DNA of 64,000 bases from contig NZ_MSDF01000014.1 in the NCBI RefSeq assembly GCF_002022275.1, positions 212,099-276,098 on the forward strand. The letters run 5' to 3'. Made by a program: the position numbers and the translations under genes. Source of the stretch: Pseudomonas fluorescens. GTDB taxonomy: Bacteria > Pseudomonadota > Gammaproteobacteria > Pseudomonadales > Pseudomonadaceae. A model generated the notes under the pieces. The model did no database searches and had not been told where the DNA came from. It saw only the letters and a list, made by a program, of their open reading frames with translations. The first letter of the stretch is position 1, and each line of letters opens with the position of its first letter. This document shows positions 36,252 through 45,432 of this stretch, piece by piece.

Positions 36252-37106
36252 TTAAGCAGCTATCGACAACTTCAGCTTGTTCATCGCGCTCTTCTCAAGC
36301 TGACGAATCCGCTCGGCCGACACATTGTACTTCTGCGCCAGGTCATGCAGCGTGGCTTTGTCTTCCGCCAGCCAGCGCTGGTAGAGGATGTCACGGCTGC
36401 GGTCGTCCAGCACTTCCAGCGCTTCATGCAGGTTGTGGTTGGAGTTGTCGCTCCAGTCCGCATCCTCCAGTTGACGCGCCGGGTCGTACCGGTGATCTTC
36501 CAGGTAGTTGGCCGGCGACTGGAAGGCGCTGTCGTCGTCCGCTTCAGCGGCCGGGTCGAAGGCCATGTCGTGCCCGGTCAGGCGGCTTTCCATCTCGCGC
36601 ACTTCACGCGGTTCCACGCCGAGGCTTTCGGCCACGCGGTGGACTTCCTCGTTGTTCAGCCACGCCAGGCGTTTCTTCTGGCTGCGCAGGTTAAAGAACA
36701 GCTTGCGCTGGGCCTTGGTGGTCGCCACTTTCACGATGCGCCAGTTGCGCAGGATGAACTCGTGGATTTCCGCCTTGATCCAATGCACGGCAAACGACAC
36801 CAAACGCACGCCCATTTCCGGGTTGAAGCGCTTTACCGCCTTCATCAGGCCGACGTTGCCTTCCTGAATCAGGTCAGCCTGGGCCAGGCCGTAGCCGCTA
36901 TAGCTACGGGCGATATGTACAACAAAACGCAGGTGGGCGAGCACCATCTGCCGAGCCGCCCCCAAATCCTGCTCATAGTAGAGACTCTCGGCCAGTTCAC
37001 GCTCCTGCTCGGGCGTCAGCAATGGAATGCTGTTGACCGTGTGCACATAGGCCTCCAGGTTCGCACCCGGGACCAAGGCATAAGCAGGTTGCAAAGAAGT
37101 GGTCAT
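36252..37106 (-). CDS. rpoH: RNA polymerase heat-shock sigma factor RpoH (sigma 32)
   Basis: A 284-residue sigma-70 family factor. Region 2 contains [20 protein letters not shown] and [20 protein letters not shown]; the RpoH box lies in [19 protein letters not shown]; region 4 ends with [20 protein letters not shown]. It directs transcription of chaperone and protease genes. The start [20 protein letters not shown] is set by family length. Upstream is a probable AlgU promoter. Confidence 0.97.
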   Translation of the reverse strand: MTTSLQPAYALVPGANLEAYVHTVNSIPLLTPEQERELAESLYYEQDLGAARQMVLAHLRFVVHIARSYSGYGLAQADLIQEGNVGLMKAVKRFNPEMGVRLVSFAVHWIKAEIHEFILRNWRIVKVATTKAQRKLFFNLRSQKKRLAWLNNEEVHRVAESLGVEPREVREMESRLTGHDMAFDPAAEADDDSAFQSPANYLEDHRYDPARQLEDADWSDNSNHNLHEALEVLDDRSRDILYQRWLAEDKATLHDLAQKYNVSAERIRQLEKSAMNKLKLSIAA

Positions 37107-37155
37107 ACGAAAAAACCTCCGACTCACATAACTCGTGCAGTTCAGCACTGCGAAA

Positions 37156-37182
37156 ATTGACCGGGAACCGTAGGACAAGTTC
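37156..37182 (-). promoter_or_regulatory. Probable AlgU (sigma E-like) promoter of rpoH
   Basis: On the minus strand GAACTT (37177-37182), 16 bases, then TCAAT (37156-37160), a good match to the AlgU/RpoE pattern GAACTT-N16-TCnnA. It lies about 50 bases before the rpoH ATG. AlgU control of rpoH is known in P. aeruginosa. Confidence 0.65.
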
Positions 37183-37245
37183 CCTAAACCACTGATACGG
37201 TCAATACAATCGAAACCACATTAATCTGACATTAACGCTTTCAAA

Positions 37246-38271
37246 CTACTTCGGTGCCAACTCGCGTAAATGACGAGCGACCGCAATCCAAGCACCGATA
37301 TACCCCAACAAGACCGCGCCTAGCAAGAGGCTAAAACCGTCGGCGACCGGCACCCCGGCCAGGGCAAAATCACTGCCGTAGAGTCCGGCGAGCCCGACAA
37401 CCGCGTCGTTCAGCCAGTCCAGGCCAAATGCCAACACGCCCCAGGACAAAATCCCGGCACCCAAGCCGTAAAGCGCGCCCATATATAGAAAGGGACGACG
37501 CACATAGCTGTCCGTGCCGCCGACCAGTTTAATCACTTCTATCTCGGTGCGACGGTTTTCAATATGAAGACGAATGGTATTACCTATCACCAAAAGTAAT
37601 GCAGACACCAACAGCACTGTCAGGCCGAACACAAAGCGGTCGCCCAGCTTAAGGATCGCCGCCAGGCGTTCTACCCAGACTAGATCAAGCTGTGCCTGTT
37701 GCACCTTGGGCATTTCTGCGAGTTTTTGTCGCAGGGCCTCAAGCGCCGGCTTGTCGACTTCATTCGGCGTCACCAGCACCACGCCCGGCAGCGGGTTCTG
37801 CGGTAACTCTTTAAGCGCCTCGCCCAGGCCGGATTGTTGTTGGAACTCCTCAAGGGCCTGATCGCGGCTGATGTACTCGGCATCCGCCACGCCCGGCAGG
37901 TTCTTGATGTCATCACGCAGCGACTCGCCGTCTTTGGAGCTGGCGTCGATATTCAGGTACAGGGAAATCTGAGCTGCGCGCTGCCAGGAACCGCCGAGGC
38001 GCTCCACATTATTCAGCAGCAGCGACAGACCCATCGGCAGGCTCAACGCCACGGCCATGACCAGGCAGGTGAAGAAGCTGCCGATCGGCTGCTTGCCCAG
38101 GCGGCGCAGGCTGTCGAGCAGGCTGGCGCGATGGCTTTCGATCCAGGCGCGCAGCAGCGTGCCGAAGTCCGGGCCATCGTCATCGTCATGTTTTTTCTTT
38201 TTCTGCGGCTGCGGGTCGGCGGCTTTCGGCGCCACGCGTTCGGAGACTTTAGGGCTGCGGGTAGCACTCAT
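37246..38271 (-). CDS. ftsX: Cell-division protein FtsX
   Basis: A 341-residue membrane partner of FtsE. It has a long cytoplasmic N-terminus, a helix at about 60-80 (FFTCLVMAVALSLPMGLSLL), a periplasmic loop and three C-terminal helices (for example FGLTVLLVSALLLVIGNTIR and the final LLLGAVLLGYIGAWIAVARH). FtsEX activates septal peptidoglycan hydrolases. The start overlaps the ftsE stop by four bases. Confidence 0.95.
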   Translation of the reverse strand: MSATRSPKVSERVAPKAADPQPQKKKKHDDDDGPDFGTLLRAWIESHRASLLDSLRRLGKQPIGSFFTCLVMAVALSLPMGLSLLLNNVERLGGSWQRAAQISLYLNIDASSKDGESLRDDIKNLPGVADAEYISRDQALEEFQQQSGLGEALKELPQNPLPGVVLVTPNEVDKPALEALRQKLAEMPKVQQAQLDLVWVERLAAILKLGDRFVFGLTVLLVSALLLVIGNTIRLHIENRRTEIEVIKLVGGTDSYVRRPFLYMGALYGLGAGILSWGVLAFGLDWLNDAVVGLAGLYGSDFALAGVPVADGFSLLLGAVLLGYIGAWIAVARHLRELAPK

Positions 38272-38939
38272 ACACCCGCCTCCCCGTCACCGATCAGGCG
38301 GCCGCGTTGCAGGGTCAGCATGCGGTGACGCATACGCGCGATCAGCGCCAGGTCGTGACTGGCGATCAGCACGCTGGTGCCCAGGCGGTTGATGTCTTCG
38401 AACACGCCCATGATTTCGGCCGCCAGACGCGGGTCGAGGTTACCGGTGGGTTCGTCCGCCAGCAGCAAGGCCGGGCGGTGGACGATGGCGCGGGCAATGC
38501 CGACGCGCTGTTGCTGGCCGGTGGACAGGTCGCCGGGGTACAAGTCGGTCTTGTCCGACAGCGCCACGCGCTCCAGCGCCGAATCCACACGCTTGACGAT
38601 TTCAGCCTTGGACAGCCCAAGAATCTGCAACGGCAGTGCGATGTTGTTGAACACTGTGCGATCAAACAGCAACTGGTGATTCTGGAACACCACGCCAATC
38701 TGACGGCGCAGGAACGGAATCTGCGCGTTGCTGATGGTGGCCAGGTCCTGGCCCGCCAGCAGCAGCTTGCCGGTGGTCGGGCGTTCCATGGCCAGCAACA
38801 GGCGCAACAACGTACTTTTGCCGGCGCCCGAATGACCGGTCACAAACAAGAACTCGCCGCGCCGCACTCGAAAGCTCAGCTCATGCAAGCCCACATGCCC
38901 GTTGGCGTAGCGTTTACCGACCTGTTCGAATCGAATCAT
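38268..38939 (-). CDS. ftsE: Cell-division ATP-binding protein FtsE
   Basis: A 223-residue ABC ATPase. Walker A is VTGHSGAGKSTLLRLLL, signature LSTGQQQRVGIARAI, Walker B ALLLADEPTGNLD. It energises FtsX at the septum. ftsY, ftsE and ftsX overlap by four bases each, as in E. coli. Confidence 0.97.
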   Translation of the reverse strand: MIRFEQVGKRYANGHVGLHELSFRVRRGEFLFVTGHSGAGKSTLLRLLLAMERPTTGKLLLAGQDLATISNAQIPFLRRQIGVVFQNHQLLFDRTVFNNIALPLQILGLSKAEIVKRVDSALERVALSDKTDLYPGDLSTGQQQRVGIARAIVHRPALLLADEPTGNLDPRLAAEIMGVFEDINRLGTSVLIASHDLALIARMRHRMLTLQRGRLIGDGEAGV

Positions 38940-40348
38940 GAACGCTCCCGCTCGGCGAAAAGTGCCTGTACAAAGGGTTCGGCTTCAAAGGTGCGCAGGT
39001 CGTCGATGCCTTCACCGACGCCGATATAACGAATCGGCAACCCGAACTGTTTGGCCAGGGCGAAGATCACGCCGCCTTTGGCCGTGCCGTCGAGCTTAGT
39101 CAATGCAAGACCGGTCAGTTGCACCGTCTGGTTGAATTGTTTGGCCTGGCTGATGGCGTTCTGGCCGGTGCCGGCGTCGAGTACCAGCAGCACTTCATGC
39201 GGGGCGTCGGCGTCGAGCTTGCCGATCACGCGGCGCACTTTCTTGAGCTCTTCCATCAGGTTGTCTTTGGTGTGCAGGCGACCGGCCGTGTCGGCGATCA
39301 GCACGTCAATGTTGCGCGCCTTGGCGGCTTGCACGGCGTCAAAGATCACCGAAGCGGAATCTGCGCCCGTGTGCTGGGCGATGACCGGGATCTTGTTGCG
39401 CTCACCCCAGACTTGCAGCTGTTCCACAGCGGCGGCGCGGAAGGTGTCGCCGGCGGCGAGCATGACTTTCTTGCCTTCCAACTGCAGCTTCTTGGCCAGC
39501 TTGCCGATGGTGGTGGTCTTACCGGCGCCGTTGACGCCCACCACCAGGATCACGAACGGCTTGTTCGGCGTGATCACCAGTGGGGCTTCTACAGGCTTGA
39601 GCATCGCGGCCAGTTCGGCCTGCAGGGATTTGTACAAGGCGTCGGCGTCGGTCAGCTGCTTGCGCGCGACCTTCTGGGTCAGGCTCTGGATGATCACGGC
39701 GGTGGCTTCGACGCCCACGTCAGCGGTGAGCAGACGGGTTTCGATGTCTTCCAGCAATTCGTCATCGATGACTTTCTTGCCGAGGAACAGGCTGGCCATG
39801 CCTTCGCCGATGCTGGCGCTGGTTTTGCTCAGGCCTTGCTTGAGGCGGGCGAAGAAGCCGGTTTTGCTGGTTTCAGCAGGAACGGCGACGGGTTCTGGCT
39901 CGATAACGGCAGGCGCTGCAACCACCACGGGAGCAGGAACAGGCTCAACCGGTGCCGGGATTTCAACAATCGGCGCGGCTTCCACCATTACTACAAGCGG
40001 CTCGACCACAGACGGAATCGGCGGCACCACGTGCTCAGCCTGTACATCCTCCACCAGCGCCACAGGCTCCTCAGCCACCGGCAGTTCCAGCCACGGTTTG
40101 TGCTCGGGTTCAGGCTCTGGCTCAACCTCGGCGACCGGCTGCAATACGGGCTCAGCCATCGTCAACACGATCGGCGCCGGGGTTTCAGCGGCGGGTTCGG
40201 CTTCAATGACCGGCTCTGGAATCGGCTCAGGTTGAGCCTGCGGCTGTTCGACGACGGTTTCCTGCGGCTTTTTGCGCAGCCATCCGAACAGGCCTTTTTT
40301 CTCGCCAGCCGCAGCTGGGTTCTTCTTGTCGTCGTTGGAACCAAACAT
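38936..40348 (-). CDS. ftsY: Signal recognition particle receptor FtsY
   Basis: A 470-residue SRP GTPase with an acidic Pro/Val/Glu-rich N-terminal region (about 1-160), then the NG domain. G1 is VVGVNGAGKTTTIGKLAKKL; VLIADTAGRLHTK and LALTKLDGTAKGG are further GTPase motifs. It docks ribosome-nascent-chain complexes to the membrane. First gene of the ftsYEX operon, divergent from the M16 gene. Confidence 0.97.
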   Translation of the reverse strand: MFGSNDDKKNPAAAGEKKGLFGWLRKKPQETVVEQPQAQPEPIPEPVIEAEPAAETPAPIVLTMAEPVLQPVAEVEPEPEPEHKPWLELPVAEEPVALVEDVQAEHVVPPIPSVVEPLVVMVEAAPIVEIPAPVEPVPAPVVVAAPAVIEPEPVAVPAETSKTGFFARLKQGLSKTSASIGEGMASLFLGKKVIDDELLEDIETRLLTADVGVEATAVIIQSLTQKVARKQLTDADALYKSLQAELAAMLKPVEAPLVITPNKPFVILVVGVNGAGKTTTIGKLAKKLQLEGKKVMLAAGDTFRAAAVEQLQVWGERNKIPVIAQHTGADSASVIFDAVQAAKARNIDVLIADTAGRLHTKDNLMEELKKVRRVIGKLDADAPHEVLLVLDAGTGQNAISQAKQFNQTVQLTGLALTKLDGTAKGGVIFALAKQFGLPIRYIGVGEGIDDLRTFEAEPFVQALFAERERS

Positions 40349-40686
40349 GGAGGACGGCTATCTCAAAGTGGCGATGCGCCAAGGCGCTTCGGTAAATAAA
40401 TTCGATGCAGAACAGACTGCTTTAACGCTCGCTTGTTCATGCGCAACATTTTGTAAGGCGTAAATAAGGGCCTTAACGAATCGTTTCAATAAAGGACTGA
40501 AGCGATAAAATCGTCGAAAAGCGGAAGATCGTCGGAGAAAACTGACGCCAAATCCTACATTCCTACGACTGGATCCGGGACAAGATGACAGCCGCAGTGG
40601 CCGTGTCCAAATCCGATCAGTATCCTAGCACCCTCTCGCCCGCCGACGCTAAGACCAAGCGGGCAGCCCAACAGGTTAAAAAACGA
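40349..40686. other. Divergent intergenic region ftsY / M16 peptidase
   Basis: About 340 bases, if the peptidase starts at 40687. It must hold promoters for both sides. An in-frame start at 40585 would shorten it. I see no RNA gene, REP element or clear operator; promoter boxes could not be assigned with confidence. Confidence 0.5.
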
Positions 40687-42042
40687 ATGAATGCTCTAGC
40701 CCGCCGCGCCGCAGGCCTGCTGCTCGGCACAGTTTGTCTGCCCCTTTCAGCCTTGGCTGCCGACCCTCAACCCACCCATGAATTCACCCTGGATAACGGC
40801 CTTAAAGTGGTCGTGCGCGAAGACCATCGCGCGCCGGTGGTGGTTTCACAGGTCTGGTACAAGGTTGGGTCGAGCTATGAAACCCCGGGCCAGACCGGTT
40901 TGTCCCACGCCCTGGAACACATGATGTTCAAGGGCAGCGCCAAGATCGGCCCAGGCGAAGCCTCGCTGATCCTGCGCGACCTGGGCGCCGAAGAAAACGC
41001 CTTCACCAGCGACGATTACACCGCCTACTACCAGGTATTGGCCCGTGACCGCTTGGGCGTTGCTTTCGAACTGGAAGCCGACCGCATGGCCAGCCTGCGC
41101 CTGCCGGCTGACGAGTTCAGCCGTGAAATCGAGGTGATCAAGGAGGAGCGCCGCCTGCGCACCGACGACAACCCGATGTCCAAGGCGTTTGAGCGTTTCA
41201 AGGCCATGGCCTACCCGGCCAGCGGCTACCACACGCCGACCATCGGCTGGATGGCTGACCTTGAACGCATGAAGGTCGAAGAACTGCGTCACTGGTACCA
41301 ATCCTGGTACGTGCCGAATAACGCCACGCTGGTGGTGGTCGGCGACGTGACTCCGGACGAGGTGAAGAACCTGGCCCAGCGCTACTTCGGCCCAGTCCCC
41401 AAGCGTGACGTGCCACCGGCCAAGGTCCCCCTGGAGCTGGCCGAGCCCGGCGAGCGCCTGCTGACGATGCATGTGCAAACCCAGCTGCCGAGCGTGATTC
41501 TCGGTTTCAACGTACCGGGCCTTGCCACCGCCGAAGACAAACGCTCGGTGCAAGCCCTGCGCCTGCTCTCGGCGTTGCTGGACGGCGGCTACAGCGCGCG
41601 CATCTCCGAGCAGCTCGAACGGGGTGAAGAGTTGGTTTCCGCCGCCTCCACCAGCTACGACGCCTACACCCGTGGCGACAGCCTGTTCACCCTCTCGGCC
41701 ACGCCGAACCAGCAAAAGAAGAAGACCATCGCCCAAGCCGAAGCCGGCCTGTGGCGCCTGCTGGACGAATTGAAAGCCAAACCGCCGACCACCGAAGAAC
41801 TGGAGCGTATCCGCGCCCAGGTCATCGCCGGCCTGGTCTACCAGCGTGACTCCATCACCAGCCAGGCCACGGCCATCGGCTCGCTGGAAAGCGTCGGCCT
41901 GTCATGGAAGCTGATGGACACCGAGCTTGCCGACCTGCAAAGCGTGACCCCGGAAGACATCCAGAAAGCCGCGCGCACCTATTTCACCCGCGAACGTCTC
42001 AGCGTCGCCCATGTTTTGCCTGAGGAGACCGCTCATGAGTGA
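40687..42042 (+). CDS. M16 family zinc metallopeptidase (active-site copy)
   Basis: A 451-residue exported peptidase. With the ATG at 40687 it has a clear signal peptide (residues 1-20, AAGLLLGTVCLPLSALAA); an upstream ATG at 40585 would bury it. The inverted zinc motif HxxEH is HALEH in GLSHALEHMMFKGS, with the downstream Glu in EIEVIKEERRLRTDDN. M16 enzymes degrade peptides; here in the periplasm. It pairs with the next gene, which lacks the motif, suggesting a heterodimer. Confidence 0.92.
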   Translation: MNALARRAAGLLLGTVCLPLSALAADPQPTHEFTLDNGLKVVVREDHRAPVVVSQVWYKVGSSYETPGQTGLSHALEHMMFKGSAKIGPGEASLILRDLGAEENAFTSDDYTAYYQVLARDRLGVAFELEADRMASLRLPADEFSREIEVIKEERRLRTDDNPMSKAFERFKAMAYPASGYHTPTIGWMADLERMKVEELRHWYQSWYVPNNATLVVVGDVTPDEVKNLAQRYFGPVPKRDVPPAKVPLELAEPGERLLTMHVQTQLPSVILGFNVPGLATAEDKRSVQALRLLSALLDGGYSARISEQLERGEELVSAASTSYDAYTRGDSLFTLSATPNQQKKKTIAQAEAGLWRLLDELKAKPPTTEELERIRAQVIAGLVYQRDSITSQATAIGSLESVGLSWKLMDTELADLQSVTPEDIQKAARTYFTRERLSVAHVLPEETAHE

Positions 42043-43525
42043 TCGCAACAGCAGCCGCCTGATCTTCCCCGGCCTGATCGTCGTCACCCTGATCGCCGCA
42101 AGCGCCGTGTACTTCCTGCGCCCGAGCGAGTCCGTCGCCAGCCCTGCGCTGGAGAAGGCCCAGTCGGGCAACACGCTGCAATCCCTCGCGGAACTGGACG
42201 GCAAGGCGCCGACCAACCGCAAGCTCGACGTGCAAACCTGGACCACCGCCGAAGGCGCCAAGGTGTTGTTCGTCGAAGCCCATGAACTGCCGATGTTCGA
42301 CATGCGCATTCTGTTCGCCGCCGGCAGCAGCCAGGACGGCAACACGCCCGGCGTAGCATTGCTGACCAACGCCATGCTCAACGAAGGCGTGCCGGGCAAG
42401 GATGTGAGCCAGATCGCCAGCGGTTTCGAAGGTTTGGGCGCGGACTTTGGCAATGGCGCGTTCCGCGACATGGCACTGGTCTCCCTGCGCAGCCTGAGCG
42501 ACAGCGACAAGCGCGATGCCGCCCTGGCGCTGTTCGACGAGGTGATCGGCAAGCCGACCTTCCCCGCCGACTCACTGGCGCGCATCAAGAACCAGATCCT
42601 CGCCGGTTTTGAGTACCAGAAACAGAACCCGGCCAAACTGGCCAGCCTTGAGCTGTTCAAGCGCCTGTACGGCGACCACCCTTACGCCCACCCGAGCGAA
42701 GGCACGCCGGACAGCGTTCCGGCGATTACCCTGGCGCAATTGCAGGCGTTCCATGCCAAGGCGTATGCCGCTGGCAACGCCGTGATCGCGGTAGTCGGCG
42801 ACCTGACCCGCGCCGAAGCCGAAGCCATGACCGCCAAGGTGTCGGCATCACTGCCCAAGGGCCCGGCGCTGGCGAAGATCGCGCAGCCAACCGAGCCGAA
42901 AGCAGGCCTGAGCCATATCGAATTCCCGTCCAAGCAAACGCACCTGCTGTTCGCGCAATTGGGCATCGACCGCGCCGACCCGGATTACGCAGCCTTGTCC
43001 CTGGGCAACCAGATCCTCGGCGGCGGCGGCTTCGGCACCCGTTTGATGAGCGAAGTGCGCGAGAAACGCGGCCTGACCTACGGCGTCTACTCCGGCTTCT
43101 CGCCGATGCAAGTGCGCGGCCCGTTCATGATCAACCTGCAGACCCGCGCCGAAATGAGCGGCGGTACACTGCGCCTGGTGGAAGACGTGCTGGCCGATTA
43201 CCTCAAGAACGGCCCGACGCAAAAGGAACTGGATGACGCCAAGCGTGAGCTGGCCGGCAGCTTCCCGCTGTCTACCGCCAGCAACGCTGACATCGTCGGG
43301 CAGCTGGGCGCCATGGGTTTCTACAACCTGCCGCTGAGCTATCTTGAGGATTTCATGAAACAATCCCAGGCCCTGACCGTAGAGCAGGTCAAGGCTGCCA
43401 TGAATAAACACTTGAGCGCCGACAAGATGGTCATCGTGACCGCCGGCCCGACGATTGCGCAAAAGCCACTACCGCCCCCCACTGACAAACCCGCCGAGCA
43501 GCCGCTCGGGGTTCCGGAGCATTAA
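42035..43525 (+). CDS. M16 family peptidase-like protein (lacking HxxEH)
   Basis: A 496-residue partner with an N-terminal membrane or signal segment (about 8-27, LIFPGLIVVTLIAASAVYFL). At the place of the zinc motif it reads PGVALLTNAMLNEGV with no HxxEH, so it is probably non-catalytic. The C-terminal substrate motif GFGTRLMSEVREKRGLTYGV is retained, as in the beta subunits of processing-peptidase pairs. It overlaps the preceding gene by eight bases and rsmD by one. Confidence 0.92.
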   Translation: MSDRNSSRLIFPGLIVVTLIAASAVYFLRPSESVASPALEKAQSGNTLQSLAELDGKAPTNRKLDVQTWTTAEGAKVLFVEAHELPMFDMRILFAAGSSQDGNTPGVALLTNAMLNEGVPGKDVSQIASGFEGLGADFGNGAFRDMALVSLRSLSDSDKRDAALALFDEVIGKPTFPADSLARIKNQILAGFEYQKQNPAKLASLELFKRLYGDHPYAHPSEGTPDSVPAITLAQLQAFHAKAYAAGNAVIAVVGDLTRAEAEAMTAKVSASLPKGPALAKIAQPTEPKAGLSHIEFPSKQTHLLFAQLGIDRADPDYAALSLGNQILGGGGFGTRLMSEVREKRGLTYGVYSGFSPMQVRGPFMINLQTRAEMSGGTLRLVEDVLADYLKNGPTQKELDDAKRELAGSFPLSTASNADIVGQLGAMGFYNLPLSYLEDFMKQSQALTVEQVKAAMNKHLSADKMVIVTAGPTIAQKPLPPPTDKPAEQPLGVPEH

Positions 43526-44133
43526 TGGCCAGTTCATCTCGCCCGAAAAAACCCGTCCACAACGTGCATAACGGTGTGGGCCAGCTGCGCATCATTGGCG
43601 GCGAATGGGGCAGCCGCAAGCTGAGCTTCCCCGACGTCGTAGGCCTGCGCCCGACGCCGGACCGTGTGCGTGAAACCCTGTTCAACTGGCTTGCGCCGTA
43701 CATCGGCGGGGCCAAGGTTCTCGACCCGTTCGCGGGTAGCGGCGCGCTGTTTCTCGAAGCGCTGTCCCGTGGCGCGGCCCAGGGCCAGGCGCTGGACGCC
43801 AGCAATATCGCGGTGTCCAGCCTCAAGGAACACTTGGGCACCCTGCGCTGCACCACCGGCCAGGTACAAACCGCCGATGCGTTGCGCTACCTGGAAACCC
43901 AGCCGGCCAGCGAATACGACGTGGTGTTCCTCGACCCGCCGTTCAACCAGAACCTGTTGCCGACCGTGTGCGCCCTGCTGGAAGAACGCCAATGGCTCGC
44001 GCCGGATGCGTGGATCTACACTGAAAGCGAGACCGCGCCTTCCACCCTCGGGCTGCCGGGTGCGTGGCGCCTGCACCGGGAACAGAAGTCCGGGCGGGTG
44101 TATTACGCGTTGTGGCACCGTAGCATCGCCTGA
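43525..44133 (+). CDS. rsmD: 16S rRNA m2G966 methyltransferase RsmD
   Basis: A 202-residue SAM-dependent enzyme methylating G966 of 16S rRNA. GEWGSRKLSFP and RPTPDRVRETLFNWL are N-terminal marks; motif I is VLDPFAGSGALFLEALSRG; motif IV is VFLDPPFNQNL. Its start shares one base with the M16 stop, suggesting coupling. Confidence 0.95.
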   Translation: MASSSRPKKPVHNVHNGVGQLRIIGGEWGSRKLSFPDVVGLRPTPDRVRETLFNWLAPYIGGAKVLDPFAGSGALFLEALSRGAAQGQALDASNIAVSSLKEHLGTLRCTTGQVQTADALRYLETQPASEYDVVFLDPPFNQNLLPTVCALLEERQWLAPDAWIYTESETAPSTLGLPGAWRLHREQKSGRVYYALWHRSIA

Positions 44134-44154
44134 CTTCCAGGCAAGCAGGCTTAT

Positions 44155-44288
44155 TGTGGCGAGCAGGCTTGCCCTGCGTTGGGCTGCGAAGCAGCCCCAA
44201 AACCTGCGACCGTGCTCTGAATGACCCAACGCGGTGCTTTTGATGGGGCTGCTGCGCAGCCCAACGCAGGGCAAGCCTGCTCGCCACA
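44155..44288. repeat. Long palindromic repeat, GTGGCGAGCAGGCTTGCCCTGC family
   Basis: Arms TGTGGCGAGCAGGCTTGCCC and its complement ending CTGCTCGCCACA are followed inwards by CTGCGTTGGGCTGCG / CGCAGCCCAACGCAG. The element is about 134 bases and distinct from the GAGCTGGCTTGCC REPINs. A related copy is at 51490-51653. It lies just upstream of the hydrolase gene. Confidence 0.9.
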
Positions 44289-44316
44289 TGAAGCCTTGCT
44301 CGTTACAGAGATGTCC

Positions 44317-45312
44317 ATGAAGCCTTCCACCGACCTGTTCACCCCCGCCTTCGGCCTCGGCAACCCCCACCTGCAAACGCTGTGGGGCCCGCTTTGGCGA
44401 CCCACCACTCACATCGAACGCCAACGCGAACGCCTGTGGCTGGAGGACGGCGACTTTCTCGACCTCGACTGGCACGGCCCCCATGACGCGCAAGCGCCGT
44501 TGGTGCTGGTGCTGCACGGGCTGACTGGCTCGTCCAACTCGCCCTACGTGGCCGGCCTGCAGCAAGCGCTCGCCACTCGCGGCTGGGCCAGCGCTGCGTT
44601 GAATTGGCGGGGTTGCTCGGGCGAGCCGAACTTGTTGGCGCGCAGCTATCACTCGGGCGCGAGCGAAGACCTGGCGGCAGCGATTGCTCATCTGCGCGCC
44701 AAGCGGCCCTTGGCGCCGTTGTACGCAGTGGGTTATTCGCTGGGCGGCAATGTGTTGCTCAAGCACCTGGGTGAAACCGGCGAGGCATCCGGGCTGCAAG
44801 GCGCGGCGGCGGTGTCGGTGCCGTTTCGTCTGGACCAGTGTGCGGACCGCATCGGCCTGGGTTTTTCGCGGGTTTATCAGAAGCATTTTATGCGCGAGAT
44901 GCTGGCGTATATCCGCGTCAAACAGAGCCGTTTTCTAAAGGATGGCCAGGCCGAAGGGCTGAAAACCCTGGAAGCTCTGGGCTCACTGGAGAAGATGCGC
45001 ACGTTCTGGGATTTCGACGGCAGGGTCACCGCACCGCTGCACGGTTTCCTCAGCGCCGAGGACTATTACCGTCGTGCGTCGAGCCGGTACTACTTGGGCG
45101 ATATCCGCACACCCACCCTGATTATCCAGGCTGCGGATGACCCATTTGTGTTCGCCCACAGCCTGCCCGAGGCCAGTGAGCTGTCGGCTTGCACCGAGTT
45201 TGAGTTGCTGGCGAAAGGCGGGCATGTGGGGTTTGTGGACGGTTCGCTGAAGCGGCCAAGTTACTACCTGGAGCGCCGAATTCCCCAATGGCTATTGGCA
45301 CAACACGGTTAA
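44317..45312 (+). CDS. Alpha/beta hydrolase, YheT type
   Basis: A 331-residue hydrolase of the YheT/EMB8 group. Nucleophile Ser in VGYSLGGNVLLKHLG, oxyanion VLVLHGLTGSSNSPYVAG, triad Asp in IIQAADDPFVFAHS and His in LAKGGHVGFVDG. Substrate unknown; E. coli YheT is also uncharacterised. The ATG at 44317 (or 44311) is favoured; the frame extends back into the repeat at 44155-44288, which is unlikely to be coding. Confidence 0.88.
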   Translation: MKPSTDLFTPAFGLGNPHLQTLWGPLWRPTTHIERQRERLWLEDGDFLDLDWHGPHDAQAPLVLVLHGLTGSSNSPYVAGLQQALATRGWASAALNWRGCSGEPNLLARSYHSGASEDLAAAIAHLRAKRPLAPLYAVGYSLGGNVLLKHLGETGEASGLQGAAAVSVPFRLDQCADRIGLGFSRVYQKHFMREMLAYIRVKQSRFLKDGQAEGLKTLEALGSLEKMRTFWDFDGRVTAPLHGFLSAEDYYRRASSRYYLGDIRTPTLIIQAADDPFVFAHSLPEASELSACTEFELLAKGGHVGFVDGSLKRPSYYLERRIPQWLLAQHG

Positions 45313-45316
45313 AAAC

Positions 45317-45404
45317 TGTGGGAGCTGGCTTGCCTGCGATGAGGGCGTGTCAGCTACCTTTTTGGGGCTGACACACCGCTATCGCAGGCGAGCCAGCTCC
45401 CACA
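45317..45404. repeat. REPIN between the hydrolase and sulfurtransferase genes
   Basis: Inverted GTGGGAGCTGGCTTGCCTGC arms, right arm GCAGGCGAGCCAGCTCCCAC with one mismatch, between convergent genes. Confidence 0.92.
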
Positions 45405-45432
45405 GTTGGATTGGGTTTACACAGCAGACGAA

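Noticed and set aside
44221..44316. N-terminal extension of the alpha/beta hydrolase
   Set aside because: The added codons lie in the long palindromic repeat; the family start is at 44311 or 44317.
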